From assembly GCA_963920635.1 (NCBI GenBank), contig OY987298.1, positions 2,480,001 to 2,544,000 on the forward strand: a stretch of DNA of 64,000 bases. Reading direction: 5' to 3'. Within the stretch, counting starts at the first letter, position 1, and every line of letters starts with the position of its first letter. The notes beneath the pieces are model-generated. The model was given only the letters and a program-made list of their open reading frames with translations, was not told the origin of the DNA and did no database searches. A program made the position numbers and the translations under genes. Of the stretch, positions 23,210 to 34,104 are shown one piece after another. This DNA comes from Pseudeuparius sepicola. Its lineage: Eukaryota; Arthropoda; Insecta; Coleoptera; Anthribidae.

Positions 23210-24528
23210 CAGGGTATCCCAACGAAAACTTGACCCCCCCAAAATTCGAAAACCGAACAATATTTGAAAATTCGCCGAGACCCGTCTATTTTTGTTTTTG
23301 GGGGGAGCTTTTTTGACAGTCAAGCCAGCCCGATATGTTCATCCTCCTAATCCCTAGCAACCCCAACTTTAAAATTTCAAATGGAACTACCCCCCTTGTG
23401 GCGCATCATTTTAAAGGCCTTTTTATTGCGAATACAGTGATGTGTATCGTTTTTAGAATTCTGTTGAGATTTGACAGAATTATTGGCTAAAAACGGAAAG
23501 TTGACAATCTACTGTAGGTACGCGTAGTAATTTCTACACAAATGCCCGCCACTATTAAGTTTTTTATCTACTACACACTACACACGACCAAATTACATAG
23601 TTTTTATTGACGTCTCGATCAGTTTTGAAAAAGTGACAAATGAAAAAGCAGAAGCAAAAGAAAAAAAGTTCATACGAATTCAAACCTTATATCTTTTTAA
23701 AATATGTAACAAAAAGTCGCTGTCACAAAAAAAGTTCCGGTTTTTTTGCTTCTAACCACGAAATCGTTACTTTCAGCCTGCTATTGAAAGTGGAAACGTA
23801 TTTTCGAAATGGTTTGTTTATTTTATCGCGGAAAGGCTAGAAATTGTTGCAATTTGTTATCGAATTCATGATTGCGCTAAAGCTACAGCACGAATTGCAA
23901 CAATTTCTAACCTTTCCATGATAGAATAAACCATTTCAAAAACACGTTTACACTTTCAATAGCAGGCTGAAACTAATGATTTCGTAGTTAGAAGCAAAAA
24001 AACGGGAACTTTTTTTGTGACAGTGACTTTTTGTTGCATATTTTAAAAAGATATAAGGTTTGAATTCGTATGAACTTTTTTTGTTTTGCTTCTGTTTTTT
24101 CATTTGTGACTTTTTTGTAAACTGATCGATACGTCAATAAAAACTATGTAATTTGGTTGTGTGTAGTGTGTAGTAGATAAAAAAACTTAATAGTGGCGGG
24201 CATTTGTGTAGAAATTACTACGCGTACAGTGGATTGTCAACTTTCCGTTTTTAGCCAATAATTCTGTCAAATCTCAACAGAATTCTAAAAACGATACATC
24301 ACTGTATTCGCATTAAAAAGGGCTTTAAAATGATGTGCCACAAGGGGGGTAGTTCCATTTCAAATTTTAAAGTTGGGGTTGCTAGGGATTAGGGGGATGA
24401 ACATATCGGGTTGCCTTGACTGTCAAAAAAGCTCCCCCCAAAAACAAAAATCGACGGGTCTCGGCGAATTTTCAAATATTGTTCGGTTTTAAAATTTTTG
24501 GGGGTTAAGTTTTCGTTGGGCTACCCTG
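23210..24528. mobile_element. TA-flanked foldback, CAGGGTATCCCAACGAAAAC ends
   Basis: Near-complete palindrome of 1319 bp centred around 23870, flanked by TA at 23208-23209 and 24529-24530. The right terminal sequence reads GTTTTCGTTGGGCTACCCTG. No coding content beyond mirror-image frames. Confidence 0.9.
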
Positions 24529-24530
24529 TA

Positions 24531-26394
24531 CTATAAGACCCTACTATTATATCTAAAAATAATATTTACGTAATTAGCAAGTTTTAGACGTTCTTGGAAA
24601 TTTTGTCGGGTAAGCACGTATGACGTCACAAGTGTTTTACAAACGCAATTGGCAATGTGGCGATACCATGCACTGAAGCAAAGTTTACAGCTTATTTTAG
24701 TCTGTAAACTTTGACTGAAGTGTTCCGAGACATAACCTTATTTTGCGGTGAAAGTTGCAAGGAAATTTGAAATTTTAACATTCTAACTTCAGACCCCCAG
24801 ACTTAGGATGCCCCGTGAAATCACAGAAGTATTTTTTCGTAAATGTTCATTTTGTGCAATTTTTTTTGGCAAGGTTGGGTCTAGGTATGGAATTCGGGCT
24901 CAGTACTTCTAAGCACTGTGGCGCCTTCATAAAAGTTCTCCGTTTATTAATAACTCATAATAGCTACTTCACTAATACTACAACATACAAACCTTTGCAG
25001 TTTTATTCCAGGAATTTCGGTAGATGTGAACATGAACCTCGGATATGAAAGGCATCCAATTTCGGCAAATTATCGGATTGCCCTTTCACGTAATCTTTGT
25101 CCATGATTATCTACCTACACCACACAATTATAACAACACGATAACTACAAAAACAATATAATAATAAATAAGAACAACACTATAATAAATCGAACAGATA
25201 TCTACTAATGTTTTGATGAGCGGCATACGGAATGACAGCATGACGGGACGTCGGGTGCGGCGGCGTTGCCACATAAGCGAATATTTCCGCATTATTAAAG
25301 TCGAAGTCTAGATATGTATCGTATATATAATATGTTCCATCTCCATCGTTGATTAAATATTTCAGTTCCACATACATATACTTTAAACAAAGTGTCACGT
25401 GAAAGAGATAAAGGATATAGTTTCCAGCGTGTGCAGACATTTTAATAGAAAAGTACAATTTGCCTTTGTTCCACGAATTACTGCAAACGGGCACCGGCAA
25501 CATTGCAATGCCGTTTCTCCTAACAGGCACAGAGGTTGCCACGTTTGGCGTTCTAGGCAATAAAATGTCGAAACTGTAGATTTCAGCCTGAAGAAAATTG
25601 TGCAACTTCGTCTTTAATTATCATAAATAATAAATATAAGGGTTAAAAGCCGTTTTTCATTTATTACGTGTTATGCTGGTGCATCTACTGTAAACTGAGT
25701 ACCATTTTAGAGCAATTAAAAATATTCTCAAGTAATATTATTTAAATCCGACATGAAATAAAGATAAACACACCGCTCCGCGTGTTACCTACAATATGAG
25801 ACGTTGCCCGATTATCTCAAGCCGTATACTGGCAGAGACAAAACGATTAATTATCAAGGCTTTTGTTGCCCTGCTTGTCAATAGATGGCACTGATAAACG
25901 CTACGTCATTGTCGGAGTCCGCTGTATTTTTATCAAAAAGCAATCTTAAGTAGACGAGTAAACAAGCTAATTTATACCTGCTATCTAGGTATTTATGTCT
26001 AACCAAATGAACAAACAACGGACAATGAACATTAGCAAAAATAAATTGTTGCTGTGACGACCGGAGTTACGTCACTGTCACTATATAATTCCACTGGTGT
26101 AACCGGTCGCACGTCATTATGCCCCATCAGAATTTGAATATTCATAGGCGCTATATTCATGTTGGTGGATAATCGCTAAAGTTTCGGCAAGATAAGATTT
26201 AATAGGAGAATGGTTGAGTAATTTATACCACTAGAAGTCATAATAGAGGTTGCCGTTATTCATTTAGGCGCCTCTAATTCAAAACACAGGGTGTTCAAGG
26301 TTGAAGCATAATTTTATTAAAAACTCCTCCGTTCTTAAAAGATATTTATTAGTTGAAATTTGGTACGGACGGACACAGGCCTATATATAATATA
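24531..26394. other. Unassigned region with one unexplained open frame
   Basis: It contains the hairpin insertion at 24679-24713. On the minus strand 25180-25605 is open for 141 codons with normal-looking composition, but I recognise no domain and see no clear splice context. A decayed element end (CACAGGGTGTTCAAGGTTG) is at 26285. Confidence 0.35.
24679..24713. mobile_element. 35-bp hairpin insertion with 7-bp direct repeats (family alpha, copy 2)
   Basis: The same CAAAGTTTACAG / CTGTAAACTTTG arms as 3416-3450 with an 11-base centre that keeps TATTTTA. Flanked exactly by ACTGAAG at 24672-24678 and 24714-24720. Confidence 0.75.
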
Positions 26395-26396
26395 TA

Positions 26397-26780
26397 CAGG
26401 GTGACCGTATTTCGAGTCTATGCATGGGGATCTTGGTTATCTTAAGAGATAGGAGGTCGGTTAAATTGGGGCAAAGTTGCGGAATTTGATGCCGAGTAAC
26501 ATGGTAAAAAAATTTTGGCTGGCCCTTCTCGTTTTGAAAATAATGGGAAAAAACTGAAAATCGTCGTTTTCATTTTTATTTTTTTAAACGAAAACGAATG
26601 GGGCTGGACATTTCTAAGTTAAACATTATTAAGGCACTTTTTTACAAGGAATCTAAATATGACTTCACATTTTTTTTTCTCGCCTCCCTGGACAAAGAAA
26701 TGTTTTATTTTTCTTATGGGCGCCATATTGGTTTTTAACATTTTTGAAAAGCAATTTTTTCTGGTTGATGATCAGTCATT
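26397..26780. mobile_element. Half of a TA-flanked foldback (single arm)
   Basis: Begins CAGGGTGACCGTATTTCGAG after TA (26395-26396) and matches the arms of 60944-61873, but the second arm is missing. The 77-codon frame here is arm sequence. Confidence 0.8.
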
Positions 26781-27516
26781 CACTTCGTCCGGAAAACGTT
26801 TAGTAAAAACTGCTGTCCCCTCGGCTGTCCCATTAAGATTATTGTCAGAAGCTTATGGTAAGACCCATGCTTGTGTAGGTACGTATGCGTAATATTTGGT
26901 TCTGTATTGTTTATGTCAATTTAAATATCAAAATATTTACTACAGGTTGAAAAAGTAGATATGACTAGTAACTCTGTCTTTGTTATTTATGTTTTTGTCT
27001 GCTCTATGTTTTGTTAGGCTTTATTAAAAATGAACGTAAAACATAAAAAAATTGCATTTTTATTCATGTTCCAACCAAAGTCTACAGATATACCTAATTA
27101 ATTATGTAGATTCAGGTAATAGCTACCTTGTATTTTAATTTAACTGTACCAACCAAAAACTAACACTTACTACATTTACTACTACACTTACCTACACAAA
27201 TAATCTTGTACCAAAGTCTACAAATAGGTATACCTACTAATATTTGTAGACTTTGATAAATAATGGAAAGTCAATATGAACCTGCCCCCGTATAACTAGC
27301 TTGACGGCGATTTCGTTTAGTCGCCCTCGTAAATGCGAAGCGTGCGAGGTGACGCTGATTTACGACCGGTCGCAAAAAATTGTCGGCTTTTCCGAGAGAT
27401 CAAAGAAGTGAGCGGACTTAAGTATTTCTAGACTTTGCTTATACACTATAGCCATATCTCCGCTACCCTTATAGAGCGCAAAATCAAAATCATCTCTATA
27501 CGAAATAAAGACAGCC
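26781..27516. other. Unassigned sequence with short hairpin
   Basis: A hairpin at 27212-27255 has arms CAAAGTCTACAAATA and complement. CAAAGTCTACA also occurs at about 27073. No flanking duplication seen, unlike the alpha hairpins. No gene. Confidence 0.45.
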
Positions 27517-28398
27517 GAACATCGAATGTAAACGAGAGGATAAATCCCACTTAGGGTTCCACGTTTTCATTGGTCGACTCAAGGTTACATGAATTTGAAC
27601 ATTGTACGCTTGTGAGGTTGTTTAGAATCATATTGCAATATTTCCTTTCAGCATAATAATGGCTTAGTTAATCACTTATCTGAAGAACATATGGTAATTA
27701 TGGAACATACCGTCATTTTCTTGAAATTTTGGCTACCCCCACATTTTCGAGGTCCCTGAACACGAATCTGACCTCTATAATAAATGGAGATGAATTTAGC
27801 TCAAACTCATCACCACCCTATTTTGCACCTTTCGCAACATCGAAACTTCGCGAATTTCGGGCGAAAACAGCGGACGGGCCGGACGTAAACACGGCACAAA
27901 TCTTTCAAAATTTCGGTTTTTCCGCGGGTATTCGCGAAGTTTCGATGTTGCGAAAGGTGCAAAATAGGGTGGTGATCAGTTTGAGCTGCATAGAATAAAA
28001 ATTCATCCGGATTTGGCGTTATTTCTTAATTCATTTGCATAATTTATGTCACAACGAGCGTATACCGTAGTTTCACCGTTTTGGTAGACATAGGGGAATA
28101 GGCCGCGCGTCGCCGTGCGTCCAGCTAGGTTTGTCAGTCGTTGGCGGGGGCAGTACACAGTAGTCCCACACCGCTTATCAGTCGAGTTTTGCGAGCAAAA
28201 AACACGCCCCGCCCCCCGCCAACGACTGACGAACCTAGCCGAATACACGGCGGCGCGCCGCCCAGCCATGGCAATGTCTACTAAAACGGTGGAAGTACGA
28301 TATATTTTCTATGACCAGAGGCTTAATATTCAGGTAATCTTGAGTCGACCAATGAAAACGTGGAACCCTAAGTGCGATTTATCCTCTCGTGAATGTAA
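27517..28398. repeat. Cluster of nested palindromes
   Basis: Outer arms 27517-27604 and 28325-28398 share CCACGTTTTCATTGGTCGAC and complement. Inside are two independent palindromes: 27800-27857 with 27927-27986 (GCACCTTTCGCAACATCGAA), and 28055-28152 with 28206-28310 (TCAGTCGTTGGCGGGGG). The two open frames over 28003-28492 share ARFVSRWRG only because they read the same palindrome. Confidence 0.9.
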
Positions 28399-28572
28399 GA
28401 CCCCCGGACGTCCAGCAAAGCGGCGGCCTCGGCCGCCCCCGATTCCCATTCCCACCGCCTCTTCTTCTCCTGCCAATTCCCAAGAACGGTAGACGCACAG
28501 GATTGCTCGATCTCGTAAGCGTAATGTTCGCCAGTCGGCAGATGGGTGTGACGTCAGCGCTAGACTAACGGT
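28399..28572. promoter_or_regulatory. GC-rich island with CRE-like site, inverted relative of 30331-30412
   Basis: ACGGTAGACGCACAGGATTG and TGACGTCA (28549-28556) are found in reverse complement at 30331-30412 and again at 31488-31564. Possibly the promoter-proximal part of the element that carried the THAP frame at 28850. Confidence 0.45.
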
Positions 28573-28849
28573 GTTATTTGTACATCAGGGGTGCGAGTTT
28601 TGACGCGGGTTTTGACTGTGTTTTCTTTATTTTATGTAACCTGTTTTTAGTTTTCAATCTATTATTGAATATTTAAGTATACTAAATTAGTACCATCTTG
28701 CATAGTATTAAAAACGTAAGAACTAAATATATTTTGTCAAATTATCTCTCTAATATCGAATGTTTTGTGCCATTATAGGTACTTATATTTTATCATTTTA
28801 AATACACTTTACCCTATACTTTATTTTTATTATTTATTTAGAATACATT

Positions 28850-29104
28850 ATGACAGGAACGAGGTGTGCTGTTTATGGTTGTAATACAACTTACGCTTTA
28901 AAAAAAGCAGGCGAAAATATTATGTTCCATACCTTCCCCAAGTCAAAAGATATGGTTTCACAAACGATTAGGAGAGCATGGGTGGCAAGATGTAAAAGAA
29001 TGGACAGTTTCAACCCTAACAACAGTCATATTTGTTCTCGTCATTTTACGGAAAATGACTATGAAAGAGATTTACAGAGTGAACTGCTAGGTAAAAGAGT
29101 TTAA
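28850..29104 (+). CDS. THAP zinc-finger domain protein, transposon-associated
   Basis: An 84-codon frame starting MTGTRCAVYGC. The C2CH pattern of THAP domains is visible: Cys6 and Cys11 near the N-terminus, then Cys62-x2-His65 in CSRHF, with the conserved Phe29-Pro30 and Trp44. The usual AVPS box just after the domain is missing; the frame stops soon after LLGKRV. THAP domains bind DNA and occur at the N-terminus of P-type and some other insect transposases. About 20 bp downstream lies a DDE_Tnp_4 remnant, so this is probably the DNA-binding end of a decayed element with the middle deleted. An intact frame could also mean recent decay or a small retained protein. Confidence 0.7.
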   Translation: MTGTRCAVYGCNTTYALKKAGENIMFHTFPKSKDMVSQTIRRAWVARCKRMDSFNPNNSHICSRHFTENDYERDLQSELLGKRV

Positions 29105-29126
29105 CCTTTCCATCTTCATCCAAAGC

Positions 29127-29285
29127 TTCTTTAACTACAGACTAAATCTGGCAAGAAGAGTAGTTGAAAATGCATTTGGCATTTTAGCCAAACGATTTAG
29201 AGTTTTTTGACTAAAATTAATTTGAATGTGGAAAAAGTGCAAACCGTAACATTGGCATGTTGCACATTACATAATTTTTGAGACA
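29127..29285 (+). pseudogene. PIF/Harbinger-type transposase fragment (DDE_Tnp_4 C-terminus)
   Basis: The translation begins NYRLNLARRVVENAFGILAK then RFRVF, the conserved end of the HARBI1-like nuclease domain (ARR.vENAFGiL..RwRvf). A single-base shift after RVF moves the continuation VEKVQTVTLACCTLHNFLRH to another frame. Upstream catalytic motifs are absent. Together with the THAP frame before it, it represents a THAP-plus-DDE element with a large internal deletion. Confidence 0.85.
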
Positions 29286-29619
29286 CGAATGTCCTACTTC
29301 CAACCTAGAAGAGCTTGATAAAGACTATATATTTCAATTTGGACTTTCTTACCAAACATGCTCACCAAGACATGCTTGCGTTGCTGAACAAGAGGAGTTT
29401 GTGATTATTTCGTGAATGAGGGAGCATAAATAAAACATATTGTAACATTTCACACACTTTTTATCTAAGTATATTGTCTTTAAAACTATGTAGGTACTCT
29501 CCTCTTTCTCGTCTAATGCCTCAAACAAAACTAGTATCAATATATAACCTTTCTTGTGTTCAAATTTTCAATGTTACTACTCCTGAAGTTCACGCAAAAC
29601 TTGACGGAAAATAGGACAT

Positions 29620-29775
29620 GCTCTAATCCGTGAAGTAACTTCATGAAGAAATTCATGAATTAATTCATGAAGAAATTGCCAGTGTAATACACGACTTTTT
29701 ATAATAATTTGCCCTTGAAGTGACTTCATGAATTAATTCATGAAGAAATTGTCAATGTAAAACAGGCATCACAGA
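29620..29775. repeat. Palindromic TTCATGAATTAATTCATGAA words
   Basis: Two diverged direct copies of a segment containing TTCATGAATTAATTCATGAA; 29724-29745 is a perfect 22-bp palindrome. It may be the terminus of the THAP/Harbinger element (the segment ends AATGTAAAACAGGCAT), but no mirrored partner is proven. Confidence 0.6.
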
Positions 29776-30018
29776 GTGTGTACCAGTACAGGTGCAATAA
29801 GACCAAATGTCAAGTCCTATAAGCGCCTTTTATCGAACCTTTTGTGAAACATAATTTTCATAGTGTTTATTAAGAGTATTATACTCGTAATAAATTGAAA
29901 CTAAAATTTGGCATACATTATTTTTAATATTAATTTATAAAATAATATCGCAAAAGATTAGTATCATACTTACCGTATTTCAAACGTTCAAAATACTTTG
30001 TATAATAATAATATTTTA
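29776..30018. other. Unassigned AT-rich sequence
   Basis: Nothing recognisable. Confidence 0.4.
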
Positions 30019-30930
30019 TATTTGCCTCAGCCAGAGGCCTCGGCAACTAAATTCCACATAAGTCATAAAAAGTTGAACTTCAGTGCCTTGGTACATAAAT
30101 AACTATTTTCGAAATTTTCTTCTATGCAATTATTCCATATATTGGCAATTTTATAAATTAATCCCTTAGTCTTGATACATTCTAAGTAAAAAATAAAAGT
30201 TCTCTGTACTCTTAATAGTGTATAAAAATCAAAGGATTGGCAAAAGTAGCTCAAAAACACAGAACATCGACAGAAAACCCACCCTTTCTATATTTTAAAC
30301 GGTAGCTCCCGGCGCGCTTAGCAGATAGCAGTCTAGCGGTGACGTCACGCCGGCGGAGAGATTTGCCCGATCGAGCAATCCTGTGCGTCTACCGTTCTTG
30401 GCCAATTCCCACACGCGGCCGCGCTCAAAAAACACCAACGGAGCGGGCCGGCGGTGGTAGGAAAATCCCAGCCGCGCGGCGAGGTCGGGGCGAGTTGCGA
30501 CCTACAGACAAGGTTGGAGAGACTTAGTAGGCGGTGGTCGGAGAGAGAAGGAACCGCGAGCGCCGAGGGCAGGGGAAAGAGACAGACGGCGGCTGACAGA
30601 TGCGGGACTGGCGGCGTTGCCGGATGAAGGTGGAGCGTTTAAAATGCGTCGGTCTGGAACTTGGGAACTCTGTGTGGTCATTCTTACGAGATTTAGAGGT
30701 GGGGAAATATTTAATTCATAAATAGTAGGCACTTGATATAGAATAGGTAATTTGTATACCTAATCATTTTAAGAAGGAACTTACTCTCAGAGAAATAACC
30801 AAGGATTGAAGGAGTAAGAACAAAAAGTAAACAGAGCCAACATCTTTTTGAGTGATGCCACGTACTCCATTGTTTACAGCATTTCATTTCAAAATAGAAG
30901 GGTTTAATAATAGGATTAAATGAAGGCACA
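30019..30930. repeat. Direct duplication, long copy
   Basis: Starts TTTGCCTCAGCCAGAGGCCT and ends GGATTAAATGAAGGCAC; matches 31175-31860 nearly base for base. Contains a CpG-rich island (30300-30610) with TGACGTCA at 30340-30347. The 228-bp part 30413-30640 is missing from the second copy. Confidence 0.93.
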
Positions 30931-31135
30931 ATAGATTTGTTGTGTAAGATGCACAATAAGCAGCAGTTTGGTTTTTCTGTCAGAAGGTGCCGTACATCAT
31001 TATGCTTGTGCTAGGTAGAGCGATCGGTAAAGTCAAGCAACGCCGCGCGTAGTCGGTTCGTGGACGGGTGATCCCTTATTATTATTTTCTTGCCTAATAA
31101 AACATTTTTTTCCGATTTCAAGAAAAATATAATAT

Positions 31136-31252
31136 GTACCTCGGCACTGAAGTTCTTTTTATGACTCATGTGGTTTATTTGCCTCGGCCAGAGGCCTCCA
31201 CAACTAAACTCCAAATGAGTCATAAAAAGTTGAACTTCAGTGCCTTGGTACA
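31136..31252. repeat. Short palindrome at the left edge of duplicate 2
   Basis: GTACCTCGGCACTGAAGTTC is mirrored as GAACTTCAGTGCCTTGGTAC, with CTTTTTATGACTCAT also mirrored. The loop contains CCTCGGCCAGAGGCC. Confidence 0.85.
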
Positions 31253-31860
31253 TAAATAACTATTTTCGAAATTTTCTTCTATGCAATTATTCCATATATT
31301 GGCAATTTTATAAATTAATCCCTTAGTCTTGATACATTCTAAGTAAAAAATAAAAGTTCTCTGTACTCTTAATAGTGTATAAAAATCAAAGGATTGGCAA
31401 AAGTAGCTCAAAAACACAGAACATCGACAGAAAACCCACCCTTTCTATATTTTGAACGGTAGCTCCCGGCGCGCTTAGCAGATAGCAGTCTAGCGGTGAC
31501 GTCACGCCGGCGGAGAGATTTGCCCGATCGAGCAATCGTGTGCGTCTACCGTTCTTGGCCAATTATATAAATTAAATAAATAAAATGCGTCGGTCTGGAA
31601 CTTGGGAACTCTGTGTGGTCATTCTTACGAGATTTAGAGGTGGGGAAATATTTAATTCATAAATAGTAGGCACTTGATATAGAATAGGTAATTTGTATAC
31701 CTAATCATTTTAAGAAGGAACTTACTCTTAGAGAAATAAGCAAGGATTGAAGGAGTAAGAACAAAAAGTAAACAGAGCCAACATCTTTTTGAGTGATGCC
31801 GCGTTTACAGCATTTCATTTCAAAATAGAAGGGTTTAATAATGGGATTAAATGAAGGCAC
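31175..31860. repeat. Direct duplication, short copy
   Basis: Second copy of 30019-30930; the GC-rich segment after CTACCGTTCTTGGCCAATT is replaced by a short AT stretch (TATAAATTAAATAAATAAA). TGACGTCA is at 31497-31504. The identical 65-codon minus-strand frames at both copies are not evidence of coding. Confidence 0.93.
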
Positions 31861-32181
31861 ACCTCCCATAACGCTAAATTAACACATGTAGTTATTAATT
31901 TCTTGTATGTAACAATTTTAAACTAAAACTAAATTGCGCTGTATTTATAGTAGCTAATTATGACTTTAATAAAATCGTCACAGATACCTCAAACCGCCCA
32001 ACATGGCAACGCCGACGTTGCTGCCGCGGGCGCCGGGTTAACTCGGCGGTTTTTGTTTTGTGTTTGCCCAGCAGTCAAGTTTTCCGATTGTTTACGTAGG
32101 ATGCATTTTTCCTGTTTTTTTTTCTGTTAATTTATAGACTATTTATTAGTATTTAGGATACAGTGACTGATTTTGTATACA
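31861..32181. promoter_or_regulatory. Possible promoter/5' region of the THAP exon
   Basis: A compact GC-rich patch (31990-32045, GCCGCGGGCGCCGGG) precedes the THAP-like start at 32182. Function inferred from position only. Confidence 0.3.
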
Positions 32182-32248
32182 ATGGGACGCAGAAAGTGTG
32201 TGGTATGTGGCTAAATTGATATTTCTCAGGATGTAACCTATCACAGGT
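32182..32248 (+). pseudogene. First exon of a THAP-domain gene, with a stop
   Basis: The ATG at 32182 opens MGRRKCVVCG, then a TAA, then IDISQDVTYHR running into CACAG|GTAAAC, a good splice donor. The C-x2-C start and the VTYHR before the donor match first exons of insect THAP genes. The in-frame stop shows it is broken, or that an allele or sequencing error is present. I cannot see exon 2. Confidence 0.55.
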
Positions 32249-32516
32249 AAACGTTGTACACACGGGCCAAATGTTTGTTTACTTCGGTACTTACTTGCAT
32301 AAGATGTTGGTTGACTACAAACTTGTGTATTTTGATGCTGTTGCTCCCTCTGTCCTTGGTTATTTCTCTGAGAACTTACTCCAAATTTTGAAAAAAAAAA
32401 AATTCTGACAACCAAGTAAAAATAAGAATCGGCTTTCTTTTATAAAATATGCCTCAAAATGCATGGTTTTTCTACGAATTTCAAAAGTTTTTCTTTAAAA
32501 CTAAAATAATGTAGGG

Positions 32517-33319
32517 GAAAGGTGGGTGGATTGGGACGGTTTTGGTTTGGGACACTTTCAAATTTCCCTCTTTAAATATGTCTGTGAGTAACTACACTTT
32601 GTTACTAGATGACGCCCAGCCTTAGAGTTATAATGCAATACAAATCTGCAGTCAGCTGTTACTAAAGTCTATCCAAGATACACCGGCAGTGGATCAAAAC
32701 ATTGGCCACCACGTGACCTATTCTCTTATTGGTCTGGCCGTCATAAAATGTCAAGTGTTTACGCGGCGAGCAGAATGCAGGGCCGGCTCTTCCCTCAGTC
32801 GAGTTTTCTGCATATTTTAGATCGGATCGCGAGCAGTATATTCTGTAAATTTATTTTGCTAATTAATTTAAGGAAATTTATAAAGATCCCCGAAAGGCAG
32901 AAACACACATTTTAGAACTTCTAGAAGAATTAGTTGAGAATTACATGCCAGTTGGAATCTCATATTAGTCCGACCCTGGTAATAGATCGCAAGGCGGTCA
33001 TGTGACTTTGTTTATATCTACTGCCGCTGTATCTTGGATAGACTATAGTTGGTGCAGTAGGAGGTATATATATTTATTGATACGTTTTCTAAAATTTTTG
33101 CTTTGGCACATGCTTTTTAATATAACATAACCTAACAAAATTGTGGAAAGTTGAATAGGCTTGCAGTATTGCGTAATTTGGTGCACATTTATCGCCAGTT
33201 ACGGTGTCCCTGAAAACTAACCTCAACTTTGTGTAATCCTGATTTGTGAAATGTGTAGACAGCAGGAAGGTTTGGACCACTCAATATAGGGAGGTTTGGG
33301 ACACTGTCCCAAACCTCCC
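32517..33319. repeat. Element bounded by TTTGGGACAC words, ending in a 31-bp hairpin
   Basis: Begins AGGGGAAAGGTGGGTGGATT..GGTTTGGGACAC. 33289-33319 is a perfect hairpin (GGGAGGTTTGGGACA, one-base loop, complement), which looks like two such termini joined head to head. A MITE lies inside at 32663-33049. Confidence 0.6.
32663..33049. mobile_element. MITE with TIR AGTCTATCCAAGATACA
   Basis: AGTCTATCCAAGATACACCG on the left is mirrored as TATCTTGGATAGACT on the right; the next ~30 bp of the arms also match weakly (GGCAGT...CACGTGACC). Target duplication unclear. Confidence 0.75.
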
Positions 33320-34104
33320 TCTGCCAATGATTATCTAAAATTACTGGATATTTCAGGATTTCAAAACAATTATCATGCTTCGTAAATATAAGAACAAAGG
33401 AAATAGAGAAATTTTACCTCGAACGAATTTGTCCATTCCCAAAGGCAGCTCCACGTATTAAAAAAAGTGGTGGCCGAAGACCTGGAAAGTCAAGGGTAAT
33501 AACGAACGGGGACACCCGAAAAAATGAAATAGAGGAACAACAACTTTGCAGAAAAAGGAAAAAGAGGCAGAGAAAAGAAAAGCTACAATAAGAAAGCCGA
33601 TAGTGACAACAGAATATTCTTCCTCTGAAAACAAAGACATTAAACTTCTTGGGCTTATATTTTTTTTATTTCAAGAGACACCCAAAAAGTTTCTGAATGA
33701 AATATGTGGTCAAAACTGATTACTTTAAGCCTACTTTATCAGAAATTTGCCATGAGGGTGCTTTCTTAGCACCCGCTTCTTAATAGTCACTATTAGGTAT
33801 TAAAGGAAAAAAACATTTTTACTTACCTGTCTAATGTAATTTTACAGCCTAGAGATAACAGAACTCCTTTGCATTTTTTAAGTTTTTAGGAATCACATCA
33901 ATCACACCATCGTTTATTAGAACACTATTGAACCTAAACTAAATGAATGATTTTCGTCGAAAAATAAATCCTTTTTAGGCCCTTGAAATCCCAACACGTG
34001 CGGTCGCAAAGGAGTTCACCTGACAACGTTGCAATTACCCCTCCCTACGCTCGTGGTTTGAAAACAGATATATAGAGGGGGGAGAATGCTTGTCAACGTG
34101 CACA
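33320..34104. other. Unassigned sequence
   Basis: AT-rich, purine-rich around 33480-33600. No gene recognised. Confidence 0.4.

Noticed and set aside
27212..27255. CAAAGTCTACA hairpin as another alpha-family copy
   Set aside because: Similar first bases, but no flanking direct repeat and a longer, different interior.
28003..28492. Two frames on opposite strands sharing ARFVSRWRG
   Set aside because: They translate the two arms of one palindrome (28055-28310).
30063..31417. Two identical 65-codon minus-strand frames
   Set aside because: Identity is due to the direct duplication, not to a conserved gene.
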